A stretch of 43,833 nt of DNA from Lachnospiraceae bacterium (GTDB lineage Bacteria > Bacillota > Clostridia > Lachnospirales > Lachnospiraceae): assembly GCA_017621975.1 (NCBI GenBank), contig JAGARW010000148.1:1-43833 (forward strand), given 5' to 3'. Of the stretch, positions 1 to 6,677 are shown piece by piece (position 1 is the first letter of the stretch; the number at the start of each line of letters is the position of its first letter). The notes beneath the pieces were generated by a model. The model ran no database searches. It was not told the DNA's origin and saw nothing but the letters and a program-made list of their open reading frames with translations. A program made the position numbers and the translations under genes.

Positions 1-361
1 AGAGATAGCATAATATATGACCAGAAGATGATGTGCAGAGTTATAAAAATCTGTGGGTAACTAACAAGTAAGTGACAAATGCCGTGAGAATCCTTTGTTT
101 TGGATGTTCGTAGTTATCAAAGAGATAATTCAAGCGAATATCAAAGAAAGAGCAACAGACCCTGAAAACATTGTGCTTTCGGGGGGTTTCTTTAACTTTC
201 GGGAGGTTTGCGTGACAGTATTGAATGAAAAAAGGAAAAGAGGAAAGTTGCTGAAAAATGAACTGGAAAATGCCATGACATAATTGTGGAATATAAAAAG
301 ATATGATAACATGTGATAAGACAACCGTGTTGCAGGGTGGGCTGACCTCTCATTTTTAAGA
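1..361. other. Intergenic region with no recognised gene
   Basis: No convincing gene is seen before the toxin locus. The one open frame here (95-283) has no good ribosome binding site and an unremarkable composition. The region holds a short tandem near-repeat, CTTTCGGGGGGTTT at 176-189 and CTTTCGGGAGGTTT at 196-209, with a period of 20 bases and one difference in 14. It also carries the likely promoter of the downstream toxin gene. The window edge cuts any upstream gene. Confidence 0.5.
284..312 (+). promoter_or_regulatory. Candidate promoter of the holin-like toxin
   Basis: TTGTGG (284-289) and TAACAT (307-312) are separated by exactly 17 bases. The predicted transcript would start near 319, giving a leader of about 58 bases, which is usual for type I toxin mRNAs. 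The -35 and -10 matches are only moderate. Confidence 0.4.
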
Positions 362-376
362 ATGGGGGTGATGCCT

Positions 377-466
377 GTGAAAAATCGTTTTGATTTTAAG
401 GATTTGATGACCTTTGGTCTGTTCCTTTTGGCATTGCTTACATTCGTGTTTACGTTTTGTAAGTAA
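377..466 (+). CDS. Putative holin-like toxin (type I toxin-antitoxin peptide)
   Basis: A 29-residue peptide read from GTG 377, with an in-frame ATG at 371 as the alternative start. GTG 377 is preferred because the purine-rich GGGGGTGATG (364-373) then sits at normal spacing. Layout: a short basic N-terminus (KNRFDFKD), one hydrophobic segment rich in Leu and Phe, and a Cys-Lys end. This matches the small holin-like toxins of Firmicutes, which insert into the membrane when over-produced. The gene is followed by two hairpins and an oppositely oriented promoter, the arrangement of TxpA/RatA-type loci, so expression is probably held down by an antisense RNA. The toxin activity is inferred from architecture, not from close similarity. 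Confidence 0.65.
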   Translation: MKNRFDFKDLMTFGLFLLALLTFVFTFCK

Positions 467-476
467 GTCTACATAG

Positions 477-514
477 AAAAACCACCCTTGAAACTTTGGC
501 GAGCGAAAGGGTGG
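477..514 (-). terminator. Terminator of the antisense antitoxin RNA
   Basis: The inverted repeat CCACCCTT (482-489) / AAGGGTGG (507-514) is followed on the minus strand by a T-rich run (complement of 477-481). It ends minus-strand transcripts just behind the toxin stop codon. Confidence 0.6.
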
Positions 515-542
515 AATTTCTATTTCATTATTAAACTGGTCA

Positions 543-567
543 AACCACCTTGTGGGCGGTTGTTTTT
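543..567 (+). terminator. Toxin mRNA terminator
   Basis: AACCACC (543-549) pairs with GGGCGGTT (554-561) apart from one A-C mismatch, followed by GTTTTT. It would end the toxin transcript inside the first part of the antisense RNA. Confidence 0.5.
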
Positions 568-575
568 ATACTCAT

Positions 576-604
576 AATATAACATAATAACATTTTCAAT
601 TCAA
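576..604 (-). promoter_or_regulatory. Promoter of the antisense RNA
   Basis: On the minus strand TTGAAT (complement of 599-604) and TATATT (complement of 576-581) are separated by 17 bases. This is a good sigma-A type promoter pointing at the toxin gene. Confidence 0.6.
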
Positions 605-745
605 CAGAATTTTTGATAATGAAATAGTGTCCTAAAACGATTTATGACGACATAATCCGTCGCATTTCCATGCAGAATATAACGGAAATAAGGCAATCGT
701 TGAAATGAATGAATCTATTAGTATAGCAGCAGGAGGGGAAACATT

Positions 746-1216
746 ATGAAAAAGAAGATGATAGCGGGCGTCGTTTTATTTATTGCAATCGTCAGCGGCG
801 CGGCGGTATTTGCAGCGGGACGACTCAGGAGCGTTGACGAAGCGGATGCCGGGGCAAATGTCGGTACGATAATGGACGAAGCGGACGCCGGGGCAAATGT
901 CGGTACGATAACAGACGAAGCGGACGCCGGGACAAAAGCCGGTACGATAGTCGATGAAACGGGACAGGAATACAGCAGCGACAGTCTGATTATTTCAGTT
1001 GCCGAAGACGCTTCTGAGGAAGACATAAGCGCTTTCCTTCAGGAAAACAATCTGGAAATCATTTATAAAATGGACAATTTGAAAATGTACGCGGTAAGAC
1101 TTCAAAGTCCGATGACTGCGGATGAGCTGGAACAGTATATTGCGGAGCTGGAAAAAAATGAAACTATTTTAGCCGTAAATAAGAACTATATCACGCATCT
1201 GGAAGATCCGGCGTAA
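746..1216 (+). CDS. Secreted repeat protein with an orphan subtilase-propeptide-like domain
   Basis: 156 residues. A signal peptide or anchor covers residues 1-24 (Lys-rich start, hydrophobic core, AVFAA). Residues 31-69 are three 13-residue acidic repeats (DEADAGANVGTIM type) encoded by near-identical 39-bp units. Residues about 80-153 resemble the propeptide/inhibitor I9-like domain of subtilases: SLIISVAEDASEEDI, a helix, the MYAVRL strand, a second helix, then ILAVNKNYI. In subtilases that domain folds the protease and blocks its active site, but no protease follows here. It could inhibit or chaperone a protease made elsewhere. The start follows AGGAGGGG. A terminator ends the gene at 1255-1288, so it is monocistronic. 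The domain call rests on pattern recognition. Confidence 0.55.
   Translation: MKKKMIAGVVLFIAIVSGAAVFAAGRLRSVDEADAGANVGTIMDEADAGANVGTITDEADAGTKAGTIVDETGQEYSSDSLIISVAEDASEEDISAFLQENNLEIIYKMDNLKMYAVRLQSPMTADELEQYIAELEKNETILAVNKNYITHLEDPA
836..952 (+). repeat. Three tandem 39-bp repeats inside a coding region
   Basis: Units lie at 836-874, 875-913 and 914-952, with a partial fourth beginning at 953 (GATGAAACGGGA). The first two units are nearly identical at base level and the third has drifted. Such in-frame units can change copy number by slippage. Confidence 0.85.
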
Positions 1217-1254
1217 TGCAGTAAATAATACGATATGATCCGAAAGAGATTCAG

Positions 1255-1288
1255 AGCCTTCGAAACGATATGTTTTGAAGGCTTTTTA
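1255..1288 (+). terminator. Rho-independent terminator
   Basis: A 12-bp stem (1255-1266 with 1272-1283, including a G-U pair) with loop GATAT and a following T-run. It ends the 746-1216 gene. Confidence 0.8.
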
Positions 1289-1391
1289 CATTCGAAAAAG
1301 TAAAATATCAGTATGATATTGTTTATGGATTTAAACCTCAATAGAATATAAAATATAAATATTGATGTTCTACATAATATCAAAAATAATA

Positions 1392-1420
1392 TTGCAAATA
1401 ATGTAAAATAGTGATACTAT
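1392..1420 (+). promoter_or_regulatory. Promoter of the ribbon-helix-helix gene
   Basis: TTGCAA (1392-1397) and TACTAT (1415-1420) with a 17-base spacer in very AT-rich DNA. A transcript would start near 1427. Confidence 0.5.
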
Positions 1421-1472
1421 AAATTCAGATACAATAGAACTGAAAACACGGCAAGCGAAAATGGAGGCAACG

Positions 1473-2102
1473 ATGGAAAAAGAAAGCAATTATTTTAACA
1501 ATCTGCTCAAAAACAGCAAAGCGTCAAAAAAACAGATCGCTCTTTATTTAGAGGAATCGACGATAGAGCGGATCGACCTGACAATGAAAATTTTTTCTTC
1601 GATCAGCGATTCGAAGAGTTTTTCAAGAAATACGCTGATCGAGGAAGCGATCGACAAGTTTTTGGAGGAATCGAAAGAATTCCTGCTAAAGGAGCATGGG
1701 ATCGACGTTGACGAGATGCTGGAAGAAGTAAGGTCGGAAAAGTATGATACCGTAATTTTCTCCGCCTCGGGCAGAGGTTTTGAAGAGACCTTTTTGGGAG
1801 AGAATGAACCGGCATGCTGGTATCCGTGCAGGGTAAGCGAAAGCAGGGAGCGCAACCTGAGATATATTGCAATCTATCGCAGCGCGCCGGTTTCCGCGAT
1901 CACACATTATGCAAAGATCAAGGAATTTGTAGAGGATGAAGAAAAGGGCTGCAAGGTATGTTATTTTGACGGACCTGCGATTGAGCTGCCGAGTAAGATC
2001 AAGCTAGGCAGTAAGGATTCTATTTTCTTCCGCGGAGCAAAATATACTTCCCTGCAGAGCCTGCTGAATGCGACAAGAGCGGATGAAGTGATCTTTGGAT
2101 AA
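1473..2102 (+). CDS. Ribbon-helix-helix protein with an unrecognised C-terminal domain
   Basis: 209 residues from ATG 1473. An in-frame ATG at 1461 overlaps the GGAGG (1463-1467) that serves the 1473 start, so the later ATG is chosen. Residues about 15-60 look like a ribbon-helix-helix DNA-binding unit (KKQIALYLEESTIERIDLTMK, then a helix with SRNTLIEEAIDKFLEE). Residues about 80-209 form a separate alpha/beta domain with the conserved-looking words TVIFSASGRGFEETF, WYPCRVS, YIAIYRSAPVSAITHYAKI, VYFDGPAIELP-like and YTSLQSLL. This recalls the PUA/EVE/ASCH fold of small modified-base binders, but I cannot assign it firmly. No restriction or toxin gene is adjacent. A DNA-binding regulator or a defence-related sensor are both possible. 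Confidence 0.5.
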   Translation: MEKESNYFNNLLKNSKASKKQIALYLEESTIERIDLTMKIFSSISDSKSFSRNTLIEEAIDKFLEESKEFLLKEHGIDVDEMLEEVRSEKYDTVIFSASGRGFEETFLGENEPACWYPCRVSESRERNLRYIAIYRSAPVSAITHYAKIKEFVEDEEKGCKVCYFDGPAIELPSKIKLGSKDSIFFRGAKYTSLQSLLNATRADEVIFG

Positions 2103-2176
2103 CAAAGTAAGGCGGCGCGAGTGACTGTGAGATGGGAAGGCGGTCTGCGGACCGGAAAACTTGGAGCGATATTTTC

Positions 2177-2205
2177 TTGACACTGACTCTGCGGGCACGT
2201 AATAT
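2177..2205 (+). promoter_or_regulatory. Promoter of the 5'-nucleotidase gene
   Basis: A perfect TTGACA (2177-2182), a 17-base spacer and TAATAT (2200-2205). The leader would be about 40 bases. Confidence 0.7.
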
Positions 2206-2251
2206 GAAAGTGTAACTGGATATATTTTCTACGGAGGAAAAGGAGGGTTTT

Positions 2252-3880
2252 ATGAGTAAGTTGTTGAAACGACTGTTAGCGGCTGCGATGTCGGCGGCAA
2301 TGATCGTCGGAATGAGCGCCGCGGACGCGGGCGCGGTATGCGCGGCGGAGAAGTCCTACGAAGGGGATCTGGTAGTCATCCATACCAATGACATTCATGG
2401 ACATTTCGATACTGTGGAGGGCGAGCAGATCGGAATTTCCGCCGTTACAAGCATGAAAAACTATTACGAGTCCAAAGGAGCCGACGTTCTTTTGGTCGAC
2501 GCGGGAGATTTTTCCCAGGGCACGACGCTGGTCAGCTATTACGACGGGGCGTCCGCGATTTTGTTTATGAACGCGGCGGGCTATGACGCGGTTTCGCTCG
2601 GCAATCATGAGTTTGACTACGGATTCGGCGAATTGCAGGTAATGGCAAAGTTCGCGCAGTTCCCGATTCTGGATGCGAATATACTGAGCAAGGAAACGGG
2701 AGAGCCGTATTTCGGAGACAATAAGATATTTGAGTTTGGCGATAAAAAAGTCGGCGTATTCGGCCTTGACACGGCGGAAGCGCAGACAAAAGCAAGTCCA
2801 AAGAATGTGAAGGACATTACGATTTTGGACGGAGCGGAATTGTATGCATGCGCGCAGGAGCAGGTAGACGAGTTACAGGCTGCAGGCTGCGATTACATTA
2901 TCTGTCTTGGACATCTTGGCGTGGATGACGAAAGCGTCGGCAGGCGTTCCGTCGATGTAGCGGCGAATACGACAGGGATCGACTTATTCATCGACGGACA
3001 CAGCCATACGGAAATGGACGGCGGCGTTACGGTAGGCGATACGCTGATTACAAGCACAGGAAATTATATGGCAAATATCGGCGTTGTCGTATATGACGGC
3101 GAGAAGACAGAAGCGTCTCTTGTCAGCGCAAAAGATTACAAGGGCGGTTATGACGCGGGCGTAGACGCATTTGTAAAGGCGCATCAGGATATTGTAAATA
3201 CAGCGTATGAAGGTCTGTTTGCGACGACGACAGTCGACTTGAACGGAGAAAGAGAACCGGGCGTCCGTACAGAAGAGACAAACCTCGGTGATTTTGCGGC
3301 TGACGCATATCTTTATGCGGCTCAGCAGTATATGGGAGACAGCGTTACGGTAGACGGCGCGATTCAGAACGGAGGCGGCGTGCGCGCAAGTATTCCGGCA
3401 GGCCCGATCAGCATGAATACATTGTATACGGTATTCCCGTTCGGTAATACGGTCAGTGTTGTAAAAGTGACGGGCGCACAGCTTTTGGAGGCTCTGGAAG
3501 CGTCCTGCTGCGCAGTTCCTTCCGCGCTCGGCGGATTCCCGCAGGTATCCGGCATTGAGTTTACGATCAATACGGCGGTTCCTTACGCAGAGGGCGCGCA
3601 GTACCCGGATTCCACTTATTTTGCGCCGGCGGCGCCGGGAAGCCGCGTAACGATCGAAAAGGTCGGCGGCAGAGACTTTGACCTTGAGGACAGCTACTAT
3701 ATTGCAGTCAATAACTTCATGGCGGACGGCGGCGATACCTATTACGTATTTACGCAGGCGGAGGAAGTGATCGATACAGGCGTGATCGACGCGGAAGGCT
3801 TGATTTCTTACGTAGGTTCGTTGAACGGCGTGATTGGTGAAGAATATGCAGCGCCGAAAGGAAATATCACAATTAAATAA
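2252..3880 (+). CDS. Secreted 5'-nucleotidase / 2',3'-cyclic phosphodiesterase family protein
   Basis: 542 residues. A Sec signal peptide covers about residues 1-32 without a lipobox. The N-terminal metallophosphatase domain shows the two-metal site: HTNDIHGHFD (Asp47, His49), VDAGDFSQGT, GNHEFD (Asn118, His119) and GHSHT (His250, His252). The C-terminal 5'-nucleotidase domain (about 325-540) has QNGGGVRASIPAG, TVFPFGNTV and NNFMADGGDTYY, which form the nucleotide-binding pocket. Family members hydrolyse extracellular nucleotides to nucleosides plus phosphate. No LPXTG or other wall anchor is seen, so it is probably released or held by other contacts. It has its own promoter and terminator. 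The nucleoside importer and Pst system elsewhere in the window could use its products (inference). Confidence 0.88.
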   Translation: MSKLLKRLLAAAMSAAMIVGMSAADAGAVCAAEKSYEGDLVVIHTNDIHGHFDTVEGEQIGISAVTSMKNYYESKGADVLLVDAGDFSQGTTLVSYYDGASAILFMNAAGYDAVSLGNHEFDYGFGELQVMAKFAQFPILDANILSKETGEPYFGDNKIFEFGDKKVGVFGLDTAEAQTKASPKNVKDITILDGAELYACAQEQVDELQAAGCDYIICLGHLGVDDESVGRRSVDVAANTTGIDLFIDGHSHTEMDGGVTVGDTLITSTGNYMANIGVVVYDGEKTEASLVSAKDYKGGYDAGVDAFVKAHQDIVNTAYEGLFATTTVDLNGEREPGVRTEETNLGDFAADAYLYAAQQYMGDSVTVDGAIQNGGGVRASIPAGPISMNTLYTVFPFGNTVSVVKVTGAQLLEALEASCCAVPSALGGFPQVSGIEFTINTAVPYAEGAQYPDSTYFAPAAPGSRVTIEKVGGRDFDLEDSYYIAVNNFMADGGDTYYVFTQAEEVIDTGVIDAEGLISYVGSLNGVIGEEYAAPKGNITIK

Positions 3881-3904
3881 AAACAGAAATATCAGTTGAC
3901 ATAA

Positions 3905-3933
3905 AGCCTCGAAGGATTTCCTTCGGGGCTTTT
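3905..3933 (+). terminator. Rho-independent terminator
   Basis: An 11-bp stem, AGCCTCGAAGG (3905-3915) with CCTTCGGGGCT (3920-3930) including one G-U pair, loop ATTT, then a short T-run. It closes the 5'-nucleotidase gene. Confidence 0.85.
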
Positions 3934-3949
3934 GTATTTTGCGTGACTG

Positions 3950-3958
3950 TGGTATAAT
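3950..3958 (+). promoter_or_regulatory. Extended -10 promoter of the Dabb gene
   Basis: TGG directly before a perfect TATAAT (3953-3958) forms an extended -10 element. The -35 region (TTTTGT, 17 bases upstream) is weak. Transcription would start near 3965, producing the hairpin-rich leader at 3968-4102. Confidence 0.6.
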
Positions 3959-3967
3959 GTGCAGAAG

Positions 3968-4102
3968 GCATGAGCCATGCGTCCGCGGCGAAAGACAAAC
4001 TGGCTGCTTGCAGACAAGTTTGTTTTTCACTGCGGACATAGGGCGAAGCCCGTGAATGAGAGAGCCGTAGGCTCTCGAATGGAAGCATGGCGAGAATGCT
4101 TC
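3968..4102 (+). other. Structured 5' leader: five consecutive hairpins
   Basis: Stems read directly from the sequence: GCATG/CATGC (3968-3980, loop AGC); a long arm 3981-4037 with GTCCGC/GCGGAC outside and a 12-bp inner stem (3990-4001 with 4017-4028, one G-U); GGGC/GCCC (4041-4051); GAGAGCC/GGCTCTC (4060-4076, loop GTA); GAAGCAT/ATGCTTC (4082-4102). The ribosome binding site GGAGGG follows at 4115-4120. There is no T-run, so it is not a plain terminator. It may be a repeat-derived leader or a cis-regulatory RNA; no known riboswitch class is recognised. Confidence 0.6.
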
Positions 4103-4124
4103 GGAAGAAAGCATGGAGGGAATT

Positions 4125-4415
4125 ATGAAACACTACATAATTGCGAAATATAAAGAAACAGTAACGGTGCAGGATAAGGAGCGGCTGCTTGGAGAGATCA
4201 GGGAGCTGTTCGGGAAGACGACGCAGATCGAAGGCGTCCATCAGGTAAACGTATACCCCTGCTGCATTGATCGGGCAAACCGGTACGACGTGATGATTGA
4301 GATGGTAATGGACAAAGAAGCGCTGCCCGCGTACGACGACTGCGAGTGGCACCATGTCTGGAAACGCGATTATGCGGAATATTTAGAGAAAAAAGCGATT
4401 TTTGACTGCGAATAA
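4125..4415 (+). CDS. Dabb (stress-responsive alpha/beta barrel) domain protein
   Basis: 96 residues from ATG 4125, which follows GGAGGG at good spacing; an in-frame ATG at 4113 lies inside the ribosome binding site and is rejected. The protein is one domain: KHYIIAKYKE strand, a helix with a central IEGVHQVNVYP turn, NRYDVMIEMVM, then LPAYDDCEWHHVWKRDYAEYL. This is the layout of the dimeric ferredoxin-like Dabb family, small proteins of mostly unknown substrate. The MATE gene begins 12 bases downstream, so the two are likely co-transcribed. Its specific role is unknown. Confidence 0.65.
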   Translation: MKHYIIAKYKETVTVQDKERLLGEIRELFGKTTQIEGVHQVNVYPCCIDRANRYDVMIEMVMDKEALPAYDDCEWHHVWKRDYAEYLEKKAIFDCE

Positions 4416-4427
4416 CGAATAAAAGCC

Positions 4428-5789
4428 ATGAAGAAAGATTTGACAAAAGGGCATGTGATCAAAACGATGCTGCTGTTTGCATGTCCTATGATTCTCGGCA
4501 ATATGCTGCAGCAGCTTTATAATGTGGCGGATACGCTGATCGTCGGAAGGGCGCTCGGCGCGGATGCGCTTGCGGCGGTCGGAAGCGCTTATACGCTGAT
4601 GACCTTTCTGACGTCGGTTCTGATCGGCTTGTGCATGGGAAGCGGCGCGGCGTTTTCTTTTTATTTCGGCAAGGGAGATATGGCAAAGCTGAAAGAAAGC
4701 ATGTGTATTTCGTTTGCCTGGATCGGAGCGGTAACGGTTCTTTTCAATTTCCTTGCTCTTTGGCTGCTGCGGCCGATTCTGCGGCTGCTGCGTATTCCAC
4801 AGGAATTGTTCGGCATGATGGAGGAATATACGCAGATTATTTTCTTTGGTATCTGCTTTGTATTTCTGTATAATTATTTCGCCTATCTGCTGCGGGCAGT
4901 CGGCAATTCCGTTGTGCCGCTTTGCTTTCTTGGCGTTTCGTCGGTACTCAATATTATATTAGACCTTTTGTTTGTGATCACATTTCAGCGCGGAATTGCC
5001 GGAGCGGCGGAAGCGACCGTGATCTCGCAGGCGGTATCCGGTTTCGGGATCGCGGCATATACATGGTTTTGGGAGCCTTCTCTTCGCAGCGGTCTTGGGG
5101 AGGTGCGGATTTCGAGAGAGGGCGTCCGGGAGATCCTGCATTTCTCTCTGTCAGCGTCTATGCAGCAGTCAGTTATGAATTTCGGTATTCTGATGGTGCA
5201 GGGGCTGATCAACAGCTTTGGGGCGGCAGTTATGGCGGCGTTTGCCGCGGGCGTCAAGATCGATACCTTTGCTTATATGCCTGCGCAGGAATTTGGAAAT
5301 GCCTTCTCTTTGTTTGTTTCACAAAATTACGGAGCGGGCGAAAATGACAGGGTAAAACGGGGGACGAAAGGAGCCGCACTGGTTTCCGGCGGCTTTTGTA
5401 TCTGTATTTCTGTGATCGTATGTCTGTTTGCAGAACGATGGATGCGGATTTTTGTTTCATGGTCGGATGTGGAGATCATCAGAATCGGAGCCGGATATTT
5501 GCGGGCGGAAGGCGCGTTTTATTTAGGCATCGGCATTTTGTTTCTGTTTTACGGATATTACAGGGGAATCAACAAACCGGGAATATCGCTGCTATTGACG
5601 GTTATTTCACTTGGAACGCGGGTTTTACTGGCATATGCGCTTGCGCCGGCGGTCGGCGTTATCGGTATTTGGATTGCCATTCCGATCGGATGGGTACTGG
5701 CAGATGTGACAGGGGCGGCGCTGATGCGCAGAATAACGGAAAGGAGAGGATCTATTGAAACAATATCTCAAAGGAGCGAAACCAATTAA
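4428..5789 (+). CDS. MATE family efflux transporter
   Basis: 453 residues, the usual MATE length, with about 12 membrane segments in two related halves. The start has the family signature: a hydrophilic KKDLTKGHVIK stretch, then PMILGNMLQQLYNVADTLIVGRALGADALAAVG. The second half repeats the pattern with QSVMNFGILMVQGLINSFGAAVMAAFA. These carriers export cationic drugs or metabolites in exchange for Na+ or H+. There is no strong ribosome binding site before ATG 4428; the gene lies 12 bases behind the Dabb gene and is probably coupled to it. Its last 35 bases overlap the next gene. The substrate cannot be read from the sequence. Confidence 0.9.
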   Translation: MKKDLTKGHVIKTMLLFACPMILGNMLQQLYNVADTLIVGRALGADALAAVGSAYTLMTFLTSVLIGLCMGSGAAFSFYFGKGDMAKLKESMCISFAWIGAVTVLFNFLALWLLRPILRLLRIPQELFGMMEEYTQIIFFGICFVFLYNYFAYLLRAVGNSVVPLCFLGVSSVLNIILDLLFVITFQRGIAGAAEATVISQAVSGFGIAAYTWFWEPSLRSGLGEVRISREGVREILHFSLSASMQQSVMNFGILMVQGLINSFGAAVMAAFAAGVKIDTFAYMPAQEFGNAFSLFVSQNYGAGENDRVKRGTKGAALVSGGFCICISVIVCLFAERWMRIFVSWSDVEIIRIGAGYLRAEGAFYLGIGILFLFYGYYRGINKPGISLLLTVISLGTRVLLAYALAPAVGVIGIWIAIPIGWVLADVTGAALMRRITERRGSIETISQRSETN

Positions 5790-6633
5790 TTTTATCATTC
5801 TGGCAATCGCCGGACTCATCAATGCATTTGGAGTAACGGTATTTTTATCCCCTGTCGGCTTATACGACAGCGGCATTTCCGGCACGTCGATGCTGCTTTG
5901 GCAGATCACGCCGGAATATCTGACATTGTCGCTGTTTCTTATTATTTTGAATATCCCGTTGTTTCTATTCGGACTGAAAAAAGAAGGAAAGCTGTTTACC
6001 GTCTACTCGGTGTACGCGGTCTGCTTTTATTCGCTCGGCGCGTTCCTGATTACAAATGTGTTTCCGGTCGACGTATCGGTCAGCTCGCCGATCGCCGGGA
6101 CGGATCTGCTTTTGTGCAGTATATTCGGCGGACTGATTTCCGGGATCGGCAGCGGTCTGACGATCCGGTTTGGCGGAGCGATCGACGGCATTGAGGTTAT
6201 GGCGGTTATTTTTGCAAAGCGGATCGGAATGACGGTAGGTACGTTCGTTATGATCTACAATCTGATTTTATATATTTTGATCGGCTGCGTGCGGAGCAGT
6301 TTCATCCTGCCGATGTATTCGATCATTACTTACTATATTGCGCTGAAAACGATCGACTTTATCGTAGAAGGTTTTGACAAGGCAAAGGCCGCGGTGATCG
6401 TTACAAATCGAGAAGATCAGGTATGCAAGGCGCTGTCGGATATGTTCGGCAAGGGTATGACGGTAGTTAAGGCAAAAGGATATTATTCTTCGGAAGACAA
6501 AACGGCGATCTATCTTGTATTGAACCGTTTTCAGATCGGAAAGATGAAAAATATTGTAAAGGCGGAGGATGAAAAAGCCTTTATTACAATTTCGGAGGTG
6601 TCGGACGTATTCAGCACCAATACGCACGAATAA
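5755..6633 (+). CDS. YitT family membrane protein
   Basis: 292 residues starting at TTG 5755, chosen because AAGGAGAGGA (5741-5750) sits at the right distance and no better start exists. It overlaps the MATE gene by 35 bases. About five or six membrane segments fill residues 1-200, with the family words INAFGVTVFLSPVGLYDSG and GLTIRFGGAIDGIEVMAV. A soluble C-terminal domain (about 205-290: AAVIVTNREDQVCKAL, GMTVVKAKGYYS, KAFITISEVSDVFS) is the DUF2179 tail. YitT proteins are widespread in Firmicutes and their function is not established. The overlap implies translational coupling with the transporter. Confidence 0.85.
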   Translation: MKQYLKGAKPINFIILAIAGLINAFGVTVFLSPVGLYDSGISGTSMLLWQITPEYLTLSLFLIILNIPLFLFGLKKEGKLFTVYSVYAVCFYSLGAFLITNVFPVDVSVSSPIAGTDLLLCSIFGGLISGIGSGLTIRFGGAIDGIEVMAVIFAKRIGMTVGTFVMIYNLILYILIGCVRSSFILPMYSIITYYIALKTIDFIVEGFDKAKAAVIVTNREDQVCKALSDMFGKGMTVVKAKGYYSSEDKTAIYLVLNRFQIGKMKNIVKAEDEKAFITISEVSDVFSTNTHE

Positions 6634-6677
6634 GTAAGAAAGAAAAAAGCGAAACGCTTTGAAATGGAGGAGAACAT

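Larger units (their letters stand above)
477..569 (-). ncRNA. Candidate antisense antitoxin RNA (RatA-like arrangement)
   Basis: A minus-strand promoter (576-604) fires toward the 3' end of the toxin gene, and a minus-strand terminator lies at 477-514. The predicted RNA is about 93 bases and complementary to the toxin mRNA 3' region. Near its 5' end it has a hairpin (complement of 543-561) closed by a G-U wobble, which pairs better on this strand than on the plus strand. In known type I systems such an RNA blocks translation or triggers decay of the toxin mRNA. Promoter, hairpins and terminator are seen; the function is inferred. Confidence 0.6.

Noticed and set aside
52..60. DnaA-box-like TGTGGGTAA near the left edge
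   Set aside because: One mismatch, single copy, no other boxes nearby.
95..283. A 62-residue open frame near the window start
   Set aside because: No good ribosome binding site, odd composition, and a G-rich direct repeat inside; nothing recognisable.
836..952. CRISPR-like repeat array
   Set aside because: Units are contiguous without spacers and lie in frame within a gene; no cas genes occur in the window.
718..1026. Minus-strand frame with Ala/Ser/Pro/Val repeats
   Set aside because: The repeats are the mirror of the 39-bp coding repeats of the plus-strand gene, which has the better start and signal peptide.
2984..4114. A 376-residue minus-strand open frame
   Set aside because: It lies opposite the well-supported 5'-nucleotidase and its leader, with Cys/Arg-rich composition typical of a shadow frame.
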